DNA of 64,000 bases from Cognataquiflexum nitidum (GTDB lineage: Bacteria; Bacteroidota; Bacteroidia; Cytophagales; Cyclobacteriaceae): positions 18,957 through 82,956 of the forward strand of contig NZ_JAKZAM010000023.1 of the NCBI RefSeq assembly GCF_022538055.1, in the 5' to 3' direction. The notes beneath the pieces are model-generated. The model had not been told where the DNA came from. It saw only the letters and a list, made by a program, of their open reading frames with translations, and did not search any database. Below, in pieces: positions 34,282 through 43,446 of the stretch; the first letter of the stretch is position 1, and every line of letters starts with the position of its first letter. A program made the position numbers and the translations under genes.

Positions 34282-36762
34282 TTATGATTCCGGTGCAGCT
34301 TCTACCTCATCCTCTTCTTCCCTAGTGATTTTTTCGACTGACGAAATTTCATCACTTTCGCTTAATTTAATCAACCTGACCCCCTGTGTAGCCCTACCCA
34401 TCACTCTCAATTCAGACACTGGAGTTCTGATTGTAATCCCTGATTTATTGATAATCATCAAGTCATCACTATCTACTACTTCTTTGATCGCTACTAGATA
34501 ACCTGTCTTTTCCGTGATATTCATGGCTTTCACCCCTTTTCCACCCCTATTGGTTATCCTGTACTCTTCTATAAGCGAACGCTTACCGTACCCTTTTTCG
34601 GAAACCACAAGAAGTGTGGCATCTTCCCTGGAAGCACATACCATGCCAACCACTTCGTCTTTAACATCACTTAACGTAATGGCCTTTACTCCTGTAGCCG
34701 TTCTTCCCATTGGCCTTACTGTAGACTCATGGAAATGTACCGCCCTGCCCGATTTCGCTGCAATGATGATGTGGGAATCACCATTAGTCATATCGACCCG
34801 GAGCAACTGATCATCCTCCCTGATATTCAGGGCGATAATTCCGTTTGTTCTCGGTCTGGAATATTGTTCCAAATTGGTTTTCTTGATAATTCCCTTCTTG
34901 GTCACCATGACCAAATAATTATTGGTGATATAATCAATATCATTCAAATCTCCCACCTGAATGATGGACCTGATTTTATCTTCTGAGGTAATATTGATCA
35001 GGTTTTGGATCGGCCTTCCTTTTGTGGCTTTTGCACCCTCAGGTATTGCATAGGTTTTGAGCCAGAATAATTTACCGAGATCGGTAAAAATCAACAGGTA
35101 ATTATGTGTAGAAGCAGTAAAAAGGTACTCAGTCCAATCATCCTCTTTGGTGATCGCTCCCCTTGAGCCTACGCCTCCTCTTCCCTGTGACCTGTATTCC
35201 GTCAAAGCTGTCCTTTTGATATACCCCTGGTGGGAAACGGTAATAATTACCTCCTCATTAGGAATCATATCTTCATAGCTAAAATCTTCGGCATTATGCT
35301 CGATGGTTGTCCTTCTTGCATCATTGTACCGGTCTTTGATTTCATTGAGTTCGTCCTTGATGATCTGCATCCTGCGCTCTTCACTGCCCAAAATATCTTT
35401 TAGGTCAATAATCAAGGTCATGATCTCATTATATTCATCCTGGATTTTTTCTCTTTCCATGCCGGTGAGACGCTGCAATCGCATGTCCAAAATGGCACGT
35501 GCCTGAATCTCACTCAAGCTGAATCTTTCCATCAATCCGTTTCGGGCTGTTTCAGGATCCCTGGAACTCCTGATTAAAGAAATCACCTCATCCAAGTGAT
35601 CCAATGCGATCAGATAGCCTTCCAAGATATGTGCTCTCTTCTCAGCCTCTCTCAGTTCGTATTCTGTTCTCCTAATGACTACCTCATGCCTGTGATTGAC
35701 ATAATGGAATATCATGTCTTTAAGGTTGAGTGTTTGAGGTCTTCCTTTGACGAGAGCGACATTGTTGACCGAAAAAGAGGTCTGAAGCTGTGTTTGCTTG
35801 TAAAGGTTGTTGAGAACAACACTTGATATCGCATCTCTTTTCAACTCATATACAATCCTCATGCCCTGACGGTCTGATTCGTCCCTGATGGCTGAGATGC
35901 CGTCTATTTTCTTTTCGTTGATCAGTGCAGCAGTCTTTTCGATCATATTGGCCTTGTTGACCAAATATGGAATCTCGGTAATGATAATTGCTTCCCTACC
36001 GTTATCCTTGGTTTCGATTTCTGCTTTGCCTCTTACAACTACACGTCCACGGCCTGTTTCAAAAGCTGCTTTCACGCCGTTGTACCCGTAAATGATCCCT
36101 CCGGTAGGGAAATCCGGAGCAATAATAAATTCCATCAATTCGGCGATGGTAATATCTCTGTTGTCTATAAATGCGATAATGCCACTTACAACCTCCCCGA
36201 GATTGTGCGGGGCCATATTGGTAGCCATACCGACTGCAATACCTGAAGTGCCGTTAAGCAACAAGGCCGGGATTTTGGCAGGCAATACAACGGGTTCTTT
36301 TAAGGAATCATCAAAATTGAGCTGAAAATCGACGGTTTCTTTGTTGATATCAATAAGTAACTCCTCAGCAATTCTTTTTAACCTTGCTTCGGTATAACGC
36401 ATCGCAGCAGGATTATCTCCGTCCACCGACCCGAAGTTTCCCTGTCCATCTACCAAAGGATATCTCAAGGACCAAGGCTGGGCCATCCTGACCATGGTCT
36501 CATATACAGCTGAGTCACCATGGGGATGGTACTTACCCAATACTTCCCCGACTATTCTTGCAGATTTTTTATAGGGCTTGTTATGCATCACACCCAATTC
36601 TTGCATACCAAAAAGTATCCTTCTGTGAACCGGTTTGAGTCCGTCTCTAACATCCGGAAGGGCTCTTGAAACAATAACTGACATCGAATAATCGATGTAC
36701 GCCCCTCTCATTTCATCCTCAATTGTAATAGGGATTATATTCTCGTTTTCTCCTTGCGCCAT
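34282..36762 (-). CDS. gyrA: DNA gyrase subunit A
   Basis: An 826-residue DNA topoisomerase subunit that cuts and rejoins DNA and, with GyrB, introduces negative supercoils. The catalytic tyrosine is Y123 in AAMRYTEARL. The quinolone-determining region reads HGDSAVYE with S84 and E88, as in Gram-positive gyrases (E. coli has aspartate at the second position); this is the wild-type susceptible state. The GyrA box appears as QGRGGVGSRG in the C-terminal beta-pinwheel domain, which shows it is GyrA rather than ParC. The C-terminus is acidic (EEDEVEAAPES). The length is typical. No promoter element was identified. Confidence 0.98.
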   Translation of the reverse strand: MAQGENENIIPITIEDEMRGAYIDYSMSVIVSRALPDVRDGLKPVHRRILFGMQELGVMHNKPYKKSARIVGEVLGKYHPHGDSAVYETMVRMAQPWSLRYPLVDGQGNFGSVDGDNPAAMRYTEARLKRIAEELLIDINKETVDFQLNFDDSLKEPVVLPAKIPALLLNGTSGIAVGMATNMAPHNLGEVVSGIIAFIDNRDITIAELMEFIIAPDFPTGGIIYGYNGVKAAFETGRGRVVVRGKAEIETKDNGREAIIITEIPYLVNKANMIEKTAALINEKKIDGISAIRDESDRQGMRIVYELKRDAISSVVLNNLYKQTQLQTSFSVNNVALVKGRPQTLNLKDMIFHYVNHRHEVVIRRTEYELREAEKRAHILEGYLIALDHLDEVISLIRSSRDPETARNGLMERFSLSEIQARAILDMRLQRLTGMEREKIQDEYNEIMTLIIDLKDILGSEERRMQIIKDELNEIKDRYNDARRTTIEHNAEDFSYEDMIPNEEVIITVSHQGYIKRTALTEYRSQGRGGVGSRGAITKEDDWTEYLFTASTHNYLLIFTDLGKLFWLKTYAIPEGAKATKGRPIQNLINITSEDKIRSIIQVGDLNDIDYITNNYLVMVTKKGIIKKTNLEQYSRPRTNGIIALNIREDDQLLRVDMTNGDSHIIIAAKSGRAVHFHESTVRPMGRTATGVKAITLSDVKDEVVGMVCASREDATLLVVSEKGYGKRSLIEEYRITNRGGKGVKAMNITEKTGYLVAIKEVVDSDDLMIINKSGITIRTPVSELRVMGRATQGVRLIKLSESDEISSVEKITREEEDEVEAAPES

Positions 36763-36854
36763 ATTTTAAAAGGTGATCAATAAGCCTGCAAGTTAATAAA
36801 AAGAATACGGTTTTAAAAAGGGAATGCGATCTTGGGACAGGTTTTGATTTGACA

Positions 36855-37841
36855 TCAATACCACTGTCCCACCCTGCGGTTTTGAAGCTGAAAAATAGAA
36901 CTGCCCCGGTACTCTACACCATTGTGCAAGTGCTTCATTACTACCCCACAGCCAGGAACTTTACACCTTTTTGTACTTGGAAGGCTAATCGACAATCCTA
37001 CCTGTGCAAAAAAAAGATTTTGACCAATGGTTTGGAATTCCTCATTGATTTCAGTCTGGTAGTTGTAGTTTCTAAATTCCGCCCCTGCTTTAACAAAAAA
37101 CCTGGTGTATTCAGAAAATTCTTTTTCAACACGCAAAGCAATATTGTAAAAAGACTGGTTATCGGTATTGATCGATGGATCGAAGTTTCTCCTCATATAC
37201 ACATTCCCAAACTCGCTTTCAGCAGTAAATCGCCAAGGGTAAATCTGTCTGATTCTCTGGTTCATTTCTGACTGCATCATGATGTTGTTAGAGTCAAAAG
37301 CCCTGTACCTCCACCTTAAAAATTTGGCCCTCTTATTGGCATCATACAATACCAAACCTATCGAACCAAAAGCCCTGTCCAAAGTATAGCTTTTCTGCTG
37401 AAACTGAAATTCAAAATCTCCAGAACGGAGATTTGACATCTGCCCAAACTCCCTCCCATAACCGGCACCAAGTGTAAGGGTGTTGAAAAGATTGATCTTA
37501 ACGGCAGCATTGACCGGAATAGCATAGTTATTTCCTGAAAAAGTAAGGGTATCCTCCGCAGTGACTTGCTGAGGCACTTCTATATTTTGGAATTGGGTGA
37601 TAGGATATAAGGAAGGAGACAGGGAAGTGAAAACCATTTTATTGGTATGAAAAGCCCCTCCTGTAAAGACTTCAAAACTGAAATTCCCGATAGCGTTCCT
37701 GAATACATTACCGATATTACTTTGACTCTTTCTGGTCTTGGATTTGGCCTTGGAGTCTATCCCAAAAATATCATCATCTTGGGCATGGGCAAAATGCAGT
37801 CCCAAAAACAAAATATAAATCAATGCAAGTAGTTTCTTCAT
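36855..37841 (-). CDS. outer-membrane barrel protein with cysteine-containing C-terminal tail
   Basis: A 328-residue exported protein; the start at 37841 (MKKLLALIYILFLGLHFAHA) gives a signal peptide, and the next in-frame start upstream would overlap the terminator at 37893. The middle has beta strands of a barrel: FEVFTGGAFHTNKMVF, NTLTLGAGYGREFGQMSN, FTAESEFGNVYMRRNF and RFFVKAGAEFRNYNYQTE. The barrel seems to end at AQVGLSISLP and is followed by about 35 residues with two cysteines (KRCKVPGCGVVMKHLHNGVE), which would face the periplasm. I do not know its function. It is not operonic with gyrA, which lies 93 bp downstream. Confidence 0.7.
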   Translation of the reverse strand: MKKLLALIYILFLGLHFAHAQDDDIFGIDSKAKSKTRKSQSNIGNVFRNAIGNFSFEVFTGGAFHTNKMVFTSLSPSLYPITQFQNIEVPQQVTAEDTLTFSGNNYAIPVNAAVKINLFNTLTLGAGYGREFGQMSNLRSGDFEFQFQQKSYTLDRAFGSIGLVLYDANKRAKFLRWRYRAFDSNNIMMQSEMNQRIRQIYPWRFTAESEFGNVYMRRNFDPSINTDNQSFYNIALRVEKEFSEYTRFFVKAGAEFRNYNYQTEINEEFQTIGQNLFFAQVGLSISLPSTKRCKVPGCGVVMKHLHNGVEYRGSSIFQLQNRRVGQWY

Positions 37842-37892
37842 ATATGTACTTAACGATACCGAAATTAAAAACAATACCTTGACTAAAGCAAA

Positions 37893-37918
37893 AAAGGCCT
37901 CCAATAATGGAAGCCTTT
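37893..37918 (-). terminator. terminator of secreted helical protein gene
   Basis: AAAGGCCTCCA / TGGAAGCCTTT, a stem of 10 pairs with one mismatch and loop ATAA, ending on the minus strand in TTTTTGCTTT. It lies 24 bp after the stop at 37942. Confidence 0.85.
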
Positions 37919-37941
37919 AGGGGTCTTGCCGATTTGACCGG

Positions 37942-38436
37942 TTAAACATTCCCATCTTCGGCAGCACGCTTTTCTTTGAGCGCCGCAATCATGGAATTGA
38001 TTTTTTCGTTAATACTTGGATCGGCACTTTTTGCCTTCATGACTTTGTTGTAGGTAGCTGCACCCAATTTTTCTGCATCTTTGATAAAATCAACTTTGTA
38101 GTTTTTGACTGACTCGCCCAAAGAATCCATAAAGTCCTGGATTTTTTGAAATGCTGCCTTTTCAGCTTCCGTAATTTTTATTTCCGCTAGTTTATCTTCT
38201 TTGCCCCAAGCGGCCTTGATTTCATTATATCTCGCCGCACCGCCTAAGGTTGAATCCCCTTTAATCATCTCCACAAGCTCCTCCTGTTTTTCAGCCAAAA
38301 AATTTGCAACGGATTCCTCCATTGTCGCAAATTTCAAAATTTCTTCTTCTGTAACTTCCTCAGTCGCCTCTTGCGCAAAAGACCTCACACTCATAATTCC
38401 CATGAATAGGAAAGCCAATAAAAACACTTTTTTCAT
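37942..38436 (-). CDS. secreted helical protein, weakly DUF4168-like
   Basis: A 164-residue exported protein; the start at 38436 gives signal peptide MKKVFLLAFLFMGIMSVRSF ending AQ, and 16 residues precede it in frame. The mature part is acidic and helical. Its second half, AATYNKVMKAKSADPSINEK followed by INSMI, resembles the end of DUF4168 domains, where a YN..I/V..A...DP pattern is followed by a helix. The resemblance is weak and I do not assign a function. It is a single gene with its own terminator. Confidence 0.6.
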   Translation of the reverse strand: MKKVFLLAFLFMGIMSVRSFAQEATEEVTEEEILKFATMEESVANFLAEKQEELVEMIKGDSTLGGAARYNEIKAAWGKEDKLAEIKITEAEKAAFQKIQDFMDSLGESVKNYKVDFIKDAEKLGAATYNKVMKAKSADPSINEKINSMIAALKEKRAAEDGNV

Positions 38437-38591
38437 CTTGTAAAGGGGTTTTGGTAAATAATTTGAAATTGAATCAACTTTCAATAAAGGGTATTGAGCT
38501 CATGAAAACAACCCAATCTCCAAAAAGAATACCCTAAAAAATGTTAAATGGAAAATATCAATTATAAAAGGAATAAGGGCTAAACCCTCAT

Positions 38592-39242
38592 TTAAAGACC
38601 TTTAAGCTCACGGATTGTCTGAATAGGATCTGTTGCAGAAAAAACAAAATTCCCAGCCACCAAGACGTCCGCTCCTTCTGCTATCAGCAATGGGGCGTTT
38701 TTCAGGTTCACTCCCCCGTCGATTTCAATCAAAGTCGAAGTGCCTCTTTTATAGATCAAAGACTTCAGCTGTGAAACTTTTTGATACGTATGCTCAATAA
38801 ATTTTTGGGCACCAAACCCCGGATTGACTGACATGATACAGACCATATCGATATCCTGGATAATGTCCTCCAACAAACTGACAGGGGTATGCGGGTTGAT
38901 GGCAACACCAGCCTTACAACCTAGACCTTTAATCGCCTGCAAAGTCCTGTGGAGATGGTTGCAGGCTTCTAAATGTACAGAAATGATATGCGCCCCTGCT
39001 TTCTGAAATGATTCCAAATACCTGTCAGGGTCAACGATCATCAAATGCACGTCTAAAGGCTTTTTGGCATGTCTATTAATGGCTTCTGTCACCGGAATCC
39101 CAAAAGAAATATTGGGAACAAACACTCCGTCCATGATATCCACATGGATATAATCTGCCTCTGAAGCATTGAGCATTTCGATTTCTTTCTGAATATTAGC
39201 AAAATCAGAAGCAAGGACAGAAGGTGCAATTTTAACTGACAT
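38592..39242 (-). CDS. rpe: ribulose-phosphate 3-epimerase
   Basis: A 216-residue TIM-barrel enzyme that interconverts ribulose 5-phosphate and xylulose 5-phosphate in the pentose phosphate pathway. Family motifs: SVLASDFANI at the first strand with the catalytic aspartates in HVDIMDGVFVPNISFG, the histidines in DVHLMI and HLEA, MSVNPGFGAQ at the phosphate loop, and EIDGGVN with the second aspartate. It begins MSVKIAPSVLAS. The length matches the family. It lies alone, 57 bp from the subtilase gene in the same direction. Confidence 0.96.
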   Translation of the reverse strand: MSVKIAPSVLASDFANIQKEIEMLNASEADYIHVDIMDGVFVPNISFGIPVTEAINRHAKKPLDVHLMIVDPDRYLESFQKAGAHIISVHLEACNHLHRTLQAIKGLGCKAGVAINPHTPVSLLEDIIQDIDMVCIMSVNPGFGAQKFIEHTYQKVSQLKSLIYKRGTSTLIEIDGGVNLKNAPLLIAEGADVLVAGNFVFSATDPIQTIRELKGL

Positions 39243-39299
39243 GAAGATGTTGGGTTATAGAATCGCCTGCAAAGGAAATAAAAAAATCCCTTTGGCTCC

Positions 39300-40946
39300 T
39301 TACCTTTTCAACAATTTTGTCCTTTTGATTTCTCTGCCCGACTGCATCTGCACCAAAAACATCCCTTTTGGAATCTCAGGAAGTCTGATTTCAAATGGCT
39401 GGGAAACAGATACTCTCTGGATTTCTACCCTTTGAATCTCTTTGCCACTGACATCAAAAAGTGAAAATTCTCCAGTCAATCCTTTTCCAAATTGAATAAA
39501 TAGATCTCCTCCATTCAGAGGATTAGGGTAAATCTTAAAATCACTTTCTTTTCCCAAAGTAAGTACACTCAAAATCTCCCCATAATATGCTTTTGAAAAA
39601 TCGGGGATGCCATAACCCAAAAGGTTATCGGGATTTTCATATTGACTGGAGCTTTTGAGAATATAATTTATCAAATCATCTTTGGTCCAATCCGGACGCG
39701 CTTCCCATAATCCTGCTGCCAATGCCGCAATCTGCGGCGCCGAAAAAGATGTCCCACTTGAAGGCCCCAAAGTCCCGTTGGAACGTATGAGCTGCACATT
39801 ATTGCCAAATGCCACCACATCAGGCTTGAATCTTCCATCGGCGGTGGCGCCCTGTGAACTGAACCCTGCTCTCCCAAGTTGAGCAGTGACCGCACCGACA
39901 GCTAAAATCCCTGCTGCATCGGCAGGGGCAACGATCGAAGCCGGACCTCTTGAGCCATAATTACCCGCACTAGTCACGACCAAAATCCCTTTATTAGAAG
40001 CAACACTTGCTCCTTTGGTAATCGTCGCCGTCTTGCCATCCATATCCTCTTTGGAGTAATCCATACTAGGATCATCAAAATCCCAATAACCCAAAGAACT
40101 GCTGATGATATCAGCACCAAGGCTATCGGCCCAAGAAGCAGCGCGAACCCAGTTGTATTCTTCTATCCTGTATTCGGTTGGCACATCTTCCGTGATGCCA
40201 AGAATATACTTGGAATCAGGCGCTCCTGAAATCAAGAGGTTCTCCTGATTTGCAGCAATCAAGGATAGTGAATTAGTCCCATGTTGGTTGAATTTGTAAA
40301 CATTGGTATTTCCAATATGGGCAAAATCACCTGTCGCCACTATTTGGTTATTGGAAAACAAATGGGCAAAAGCTGAAATGGTATTGACTCCCGGAAATCC
40401 TGCATCAAAAACCGCAATGGTAATACCTTTTCCCTTGAAGCCTTCACCATGCATCACAGGAATGCCCAAAAGGTCATTTTGAAAACTATAGGGTGATGCC
40501 TCTGTTTTAGAACCAGGATTCAATGGAACACTAGCCCCTGTTTTGGCACTGAACCCATTGCTGATTCTTCCACTTGAATTGCCACCCGGAGCAGCCAAAA
40601 CCACCTTTTCCACAAATGGAAGCGAGGTGATGTCAGCGACATTTTCTGGACTTGCCTCCACTATTGCTGCATTAAACCAATTGATCTGATAAAGCACTTT
40701 ATTTGATTTTGAGGCTATCTCAGTAATATATTTGGCTGCAAGTGGGAGGTCAAGGCTGTCCACGGGGATTTGAAACTTTTCCCTCCTTGCCACTGCAGCG
40801 GCAGACAAAAATTCTGAAGGGCGGTTCAAAGAATATGATTCTTGCGGTTTGTACTTAAAATATACCGCGTACCTATTTTGCCCGAATGAAACGGAAACCA
40901 CAAAAAAACAAAATAATGAAAGCAAAAGCCTGTTAAAGTCTACCAT
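39300..40946 (-). CDS. S8 family serine peptidase with T9SS C-terminal sorting domain
   Basis: A 548-residue exported subtilase with signal peptide ending SVSFGQ. The catalytic triad is D181 (IAVFDAGF), H222 (FNQHGTNSLS) and S400 (GTSFSAPQIAAL), with the oxyanion asparagine in VVTSAGNYGS. The last 80 residues are a type IX secretion sorting domain (FKIYPNPLNGGDLFIQ, GEFSLFDVSGKEI, GMFLVQMQSGREIKRTKLLK), so the enzyme is predicted to be exported by the PorSS and anchored on or released from the surface. The propeptide is roughly residues 24-140. Its start overlaps the stop of the upstream lipoprotein gene by 14 bp. Confidence 0.95.
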   Translation of the reverse strand: MVDFNRLLLSLFCFFVVSVSFGQNRYAVYFKYKPQESYSLNRPSEFLSAAAVARREKFQIPVDSLDLPLAAKYITEIASKSNKVLYQINWFNAAIVEASPENVADITSLPFVEKVVLAAPGGNSSGRISNGFSAKTGASVPLNPGSKTEASPYSFQNDLLGIPVMHGEGFKGKGITIAVFDAGFPGVNTISAFAHLFSNNQIVATGDFAHIGNTNVYKFNQHGTNSLSLIAANQENLLISGAPDSKYILGITEDVPTEYRIEEYNWVRAASWADSLGADIISSSLGYWDFDDPSMDYSKEDMDGKTATITKGASVASNKGILVVTSAGNYGSRGPASIVAPADAAGILAVGAVTAQLGRAGFSSQGATADGRFKPDVVAFGNNVQLIRSNGTLGPSSGTSFSAPQIAALAAGLWEARPDWTKDDLINYILKSSSQYENPDNLLGYGIPDFSKAYYGEILSVLTLGKESDFKIYPNPLNGGDLFIQFGKGLTGEFSLFDVSGKEIQRVEIQRVSVSQPFEIRLPEIPKGMFLVQMQSGREIKRTKLLKR

Positions 40947-41619
40947 ATGCTATAATTTTCAAATGGGTAAGCCTTCCGGAGTCGACTAACATTTGTCCAA
41001 GACAATCATTTCTCGAGCAGTAGGTAAATACCTCATAATATTGCTCCACTAATCCGATACCCTTAGCAAATACTTCATACCTGTTGTCCCTGAAAGTGAT
41101 TTCATCATCTTCCTCTTCTTGGAGAACCTTTAGGGATTTTGAAAATGACTGATCGCCCACATCCATTTTCCCAAGAAATGAAATTTCGTATTCATCAGGA
41201 TCACCGGAATTGAATATTTGGGAGTCCCAAGCTTTGTCCAATTCGGGCGGAAACACCAAATTAACGGTTTTTTTATTTTCAAAGTTTCTTACCAATGCAA
41301 AATTGCGGTATTGCAGGGTATAACTTCCTACCGCAGACCAATTTGTTCTATCGGTAGATTTTTCTCTGACGACAACATATACCAATTCATTTTCCACATT
41401 GAAAAAGGTATAATCTACCCTGTCTTTCAGAAAAAAGGTACTGCTCTCCTCGTCACTTTCGCCAAATACGATGGTTTCAGCAACCTCATATTCCCAAAAA
41501 AGACCAACTTCTAAAGGCTGATAATCCAAGCCAAAATCAGCTTTGGGCTTCTCAGTCTCGGTACATGAAAATAAAAAAGCTAATAAGCTAAGAAAGTAAA
41601 GTGGGTGAACCTTAAGCAT
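40933..41619 (-). CDS. lipoprotein of unknown function
   Basis: A 228-residue lipoprotein starting at ATG 41619 (MLKVHPLYFLSLLAFLFSCT); the upstream in-frame GTG at 41640 is within the promoter and is not used. The cysteine after LLAFLFS is the lipobox. The mature part has TEKPKADFGLDYQPLEVGLF and WEYEVAETIVFGES near the start, then a beta-rich region. No family recognised. It is in an operon with the S8 peptidase, with which it overlaps by 14 bp. A role as a surface partner or regulator of the peptidase would be inference only. Confidence 0.7.
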   Translation of the reverse strand: MLKVHPLYFLSLLAFLFSCTETEKPKADFGLDYQPLEVGLFWEYEVAETIVFGESDEESSTFFLKDRVDYTFFNVENELVYVVVREKSTDRTNWSAVGSYTLQYRNFALVRNFENKKTVNLVFPPELDKAWDSQIFNSGDPDEYEISFLGKMDVGDQSFSKSLKVLQEEEDDEITFRDNRYEVFAKGIGLVEQYYEVFTYCSRNDCLGQMLVDSGRLTHLKIIAYGRL

Positions 41620-41639
41620 AAGCGAGTTATAGACATTCA

Positions 41640-41647
41640 CAAAAATA
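41640..41647 (-). promoter_or_regulatory. -7 element TATTTTTG of lipoprotein-peptidase operon
   Basis: TATTTTTG on the minus strand matches TAnnTTTG exactly. It puts the transcription start near 41633 and fixes the translation start at 41619. Confidence 0.6.
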
Positions 41648-41700
41648 CTATTTTAACCTGAAATTTCTACCTTAGCATACAAAAATCATCAAATCTTAGC

Positions 41701-42327
41701 ATGGCACTCCATTCGTTTGTTAAAGTAAGTACAGTGACCAACCTCTCTGACGCAAGATACTGTGCGGGCATGTATGTCAACATGATCGGTTTTGACCTCG
41801 AAGAAAACAGCAAAAACTTCACCTCTCCCCAAAAATTCAACGAAATCACCGGCTGGCTTTCAGGCCTTGATTTTGTAGCCGAATTTGAAAGCGCACATCC
41901 CGAAAAAATCCTTGGACTTCTAAATACATACCAAGGAATAAACTTCATAGAAATCCAAGAAGAAACCTACCTGAGAATGTTGGTCAATTCCTCTTACGGA
42001 ATCATATTGAAAAAACAATTGGCTTCAGAGGATGACTTAGATGGGCTGATTGCCAAAGCAGAATTTTTTAAGGATTTTGGTGTGATGCTATACCTTGTTT
42101 CTGAATCGCTTGAAATAAATGCTTCTATCCTTAAAAAACTAAAAATTCTCGCCTCTACTGCAGAAGTACTTCTCGGATTTGGAATTGAGCCTGAGACAGT
42201 CAAAAACTTGTTGGAAACCACAGGGGTAAAAGGAATAGCCCTCGAAGGAAGTGACGAGATCAAGCCAGGCTTGAAGGATTTTGACCAGTTGGCAGAAATC
42301 TTGGAAGTACTAGAAGTAGAAGATTAA
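41701..42327 (+). CDS. TrpF-like protein lacking the catalytic residues
   Basis: A 208-residue protein that aligns with phosphoribosylanthranilate isomerase along its length: KVSTVTNLSDA at the first strand, IGFDLEENSKNFTSP, HPEKILGLLN, LLGFGIEPETVKNLLE and KGIALEGSDEIKPGLKDFD. In active TrpF the first motif is KICG with a catalytic cysteine; here it is KVST with serine at residue 10, and the general acid aspartate of strand five is not present at the expected spot. It is 19 bp upstream of hemF and not near other trp genes. It is probably not a tryptophan enzyme but a degenerate barrel with another role, perhaps linked to haem synthesis. Confidence 0.7.
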   Translation: MALHSFVKVSTVTNLSDARYCAGMYVNMIGFDLEENSKNFTSPQKFNEITGWLSGLDFVAEFESAHPEKILGLLNTYQGINFIEIQEETYLRMLVNSSYGIILKKQLASEDDLDGLIAKAEFFKDFGVMLYLVSESLEINASILKKLKILASTAEVLLGFGIEPETVKNLLETTGVKGIALEGSDEIKPGLKDFDQLAEILEVLEVED

Positions 42328-42346
42328 ACTGAATTGGAATAGAAAA

Positions 42347-43246
42347 ATGCTAGAGAAAGAGAAAATCACGAGCGACTTCATGGACATTCAAGACCATATC
42401 TGTCAGGAATTGGAAATGGAAGATGGCAAAGGAAAATTCCAAGAAGACAAGTGGACTAGGACGGAAGGTGGGGGCGGAAGGACTCGAATCATCCAAAATG
42501 GCAATGTCATAGAAAAAGGCGGGGTGGCATTCTCCGCAGTGGAAGGGCCTACCCCGGACAAAATCCTGCAAAAACTCAATCTGGAAAAGGCAGACTTTTA
42601 TGCCACAGGTGTATCCATAGTCATCCATCCGGAAAGTCCCATGGTACCGATTATCCACATGAATATCAGGTATTTAGAAATGAGCAATGGTGTCCGGTGG
42701 TTTGGCGGGGGGATCGACCTTACTCCCCACTATGTCGATATCGAAGATGCAAAGTACTTTCACCGACAGGTAAAAACCACCTGTGACCAATCAAACCCTG
42801 ACTATTACCCCAATTTCAAGAAGTGGGCTGATGAGTATTTTTATATCAAACACCGTAACGAAACAAGGGGTATTGGAGGGATTTTCTTCGACAGACTGAC
42901 TGCCAATGAGCCTGAGGAAATGGGTTCGATTTTCAACTTTGTCAAATCTGTAGGTTACCTTTTCCCAAAAGTCTACAGACACTTCATGTCCAAAAACCAA
43001 TCTCTGACCTATGGCGAGAATGAAAAAAAATGGCAGGCACTCCGTCGTGGAAGGTATGTGGAATTTAACCTCGTTTGGGATGCAGGGACCAAATTTGGGC
43101 TCGACACCAATGGGAGAACGGAAAGTATACTGATGAGTATGCCGCCGATGGCCAATTGGGAATACATGCATCAACCTAAAGTAGGATCTAAAGAAGCATT
43201 CACCTTGGACCACCTCAAAAAGGAAATTGATTGGGTTAATATATAG
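42347..43246 (+). CDS. hemF: oxygen-dependent coproporphyrinogen III oxidase
   Basis: A 299-residue enzyme that decarboxylates coproporphyrinogen III to protoporphyrinogen IX using oxygen. Signature motifs are GGVAFSAVEGPTPDK, WFGGGIDLTPHYV, KHRNETRGIGGIFFDR and RRGRYVEFNLVWDAGTKFGL near the C-terminus. The start at 42347 is preceded by the end of the TrpF-like gene (19 bp), so the two are probably co-transcribed. The presence of HemF shows the organism makes haem aerobically. Confidence 0.97.
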   Translation: MLEKEKITSDFMDIQDHICQELEMEDGKGKFQEDKWTRTEGGGGRTRIIQNGNVIEKGGVAFSAVEGPTPDKILQKLNLEKADFYATGVSIVIHPESPMVPIIHMNIRYLEMSNGVRWFGGGIDLTPHYVDIEDAKYFHRQVKTTCDQSNPDYYPNFKKWADEYFYIKHRNETRGIGGIFFDRLTANEPEEMGSIFNFVKSVGYLFPKVYRHFMSKNQSLTYGENEKKWQALRRGRYVEFNLVWDAGTKFGLDTNGRTESILMSMPPMANWEYMHQPKVGSKEAFTLDHLKKEIDWVNI

Positions 43247-43248
43247 GA

Positions 43249-43374
43249 ATTGGTTGTTGGGTTAATAAGTTATTGGTTACTAGGTTATTGAGTTATTGGT
43301 TGTTGGGTTATTTGATTAATTGGTTAAAGGTTATTTGGTTAATAAAGTCGGGTCATAGGTTAGATAACAGGTTA
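43249..43374. repeat. low-complexity TTATTGGTT-type repeat
   Basis: Between hemF and the PAP2 gene, variants of TTGGTTGTTGGGTTA and TTATTGGTTA are repeated in degenerate form about eight times over 125 bp. They carry no open frame and no clear unit length. They look like expandable simple-sequence DNA and may be slippage-prone. Confidence 0.6.
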
Positions 43375-43446
43375 CATCGGTCAGCCGTCATCGGACAGGT
43401 CCTTTAAAACTTACTCAGTAAAAAAGATCTCGAATCTAAGAAAAAC

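Noticed and set aside
36380..36540. A quinolone-resistance change in gyrA
   Set aside because: Serine at the position of E. coli S83 is present, and glutamate at the position of D87 is the normal residue in many phyla, so there is no sign of resistance.
36855..37904. Extended start of the barrel gene at 37904
   Set aside because: The extension would overlap the terminator of the upstream gene at 37893-37918 and lacks a signal peptide at its start; 37841 gives a clear one.
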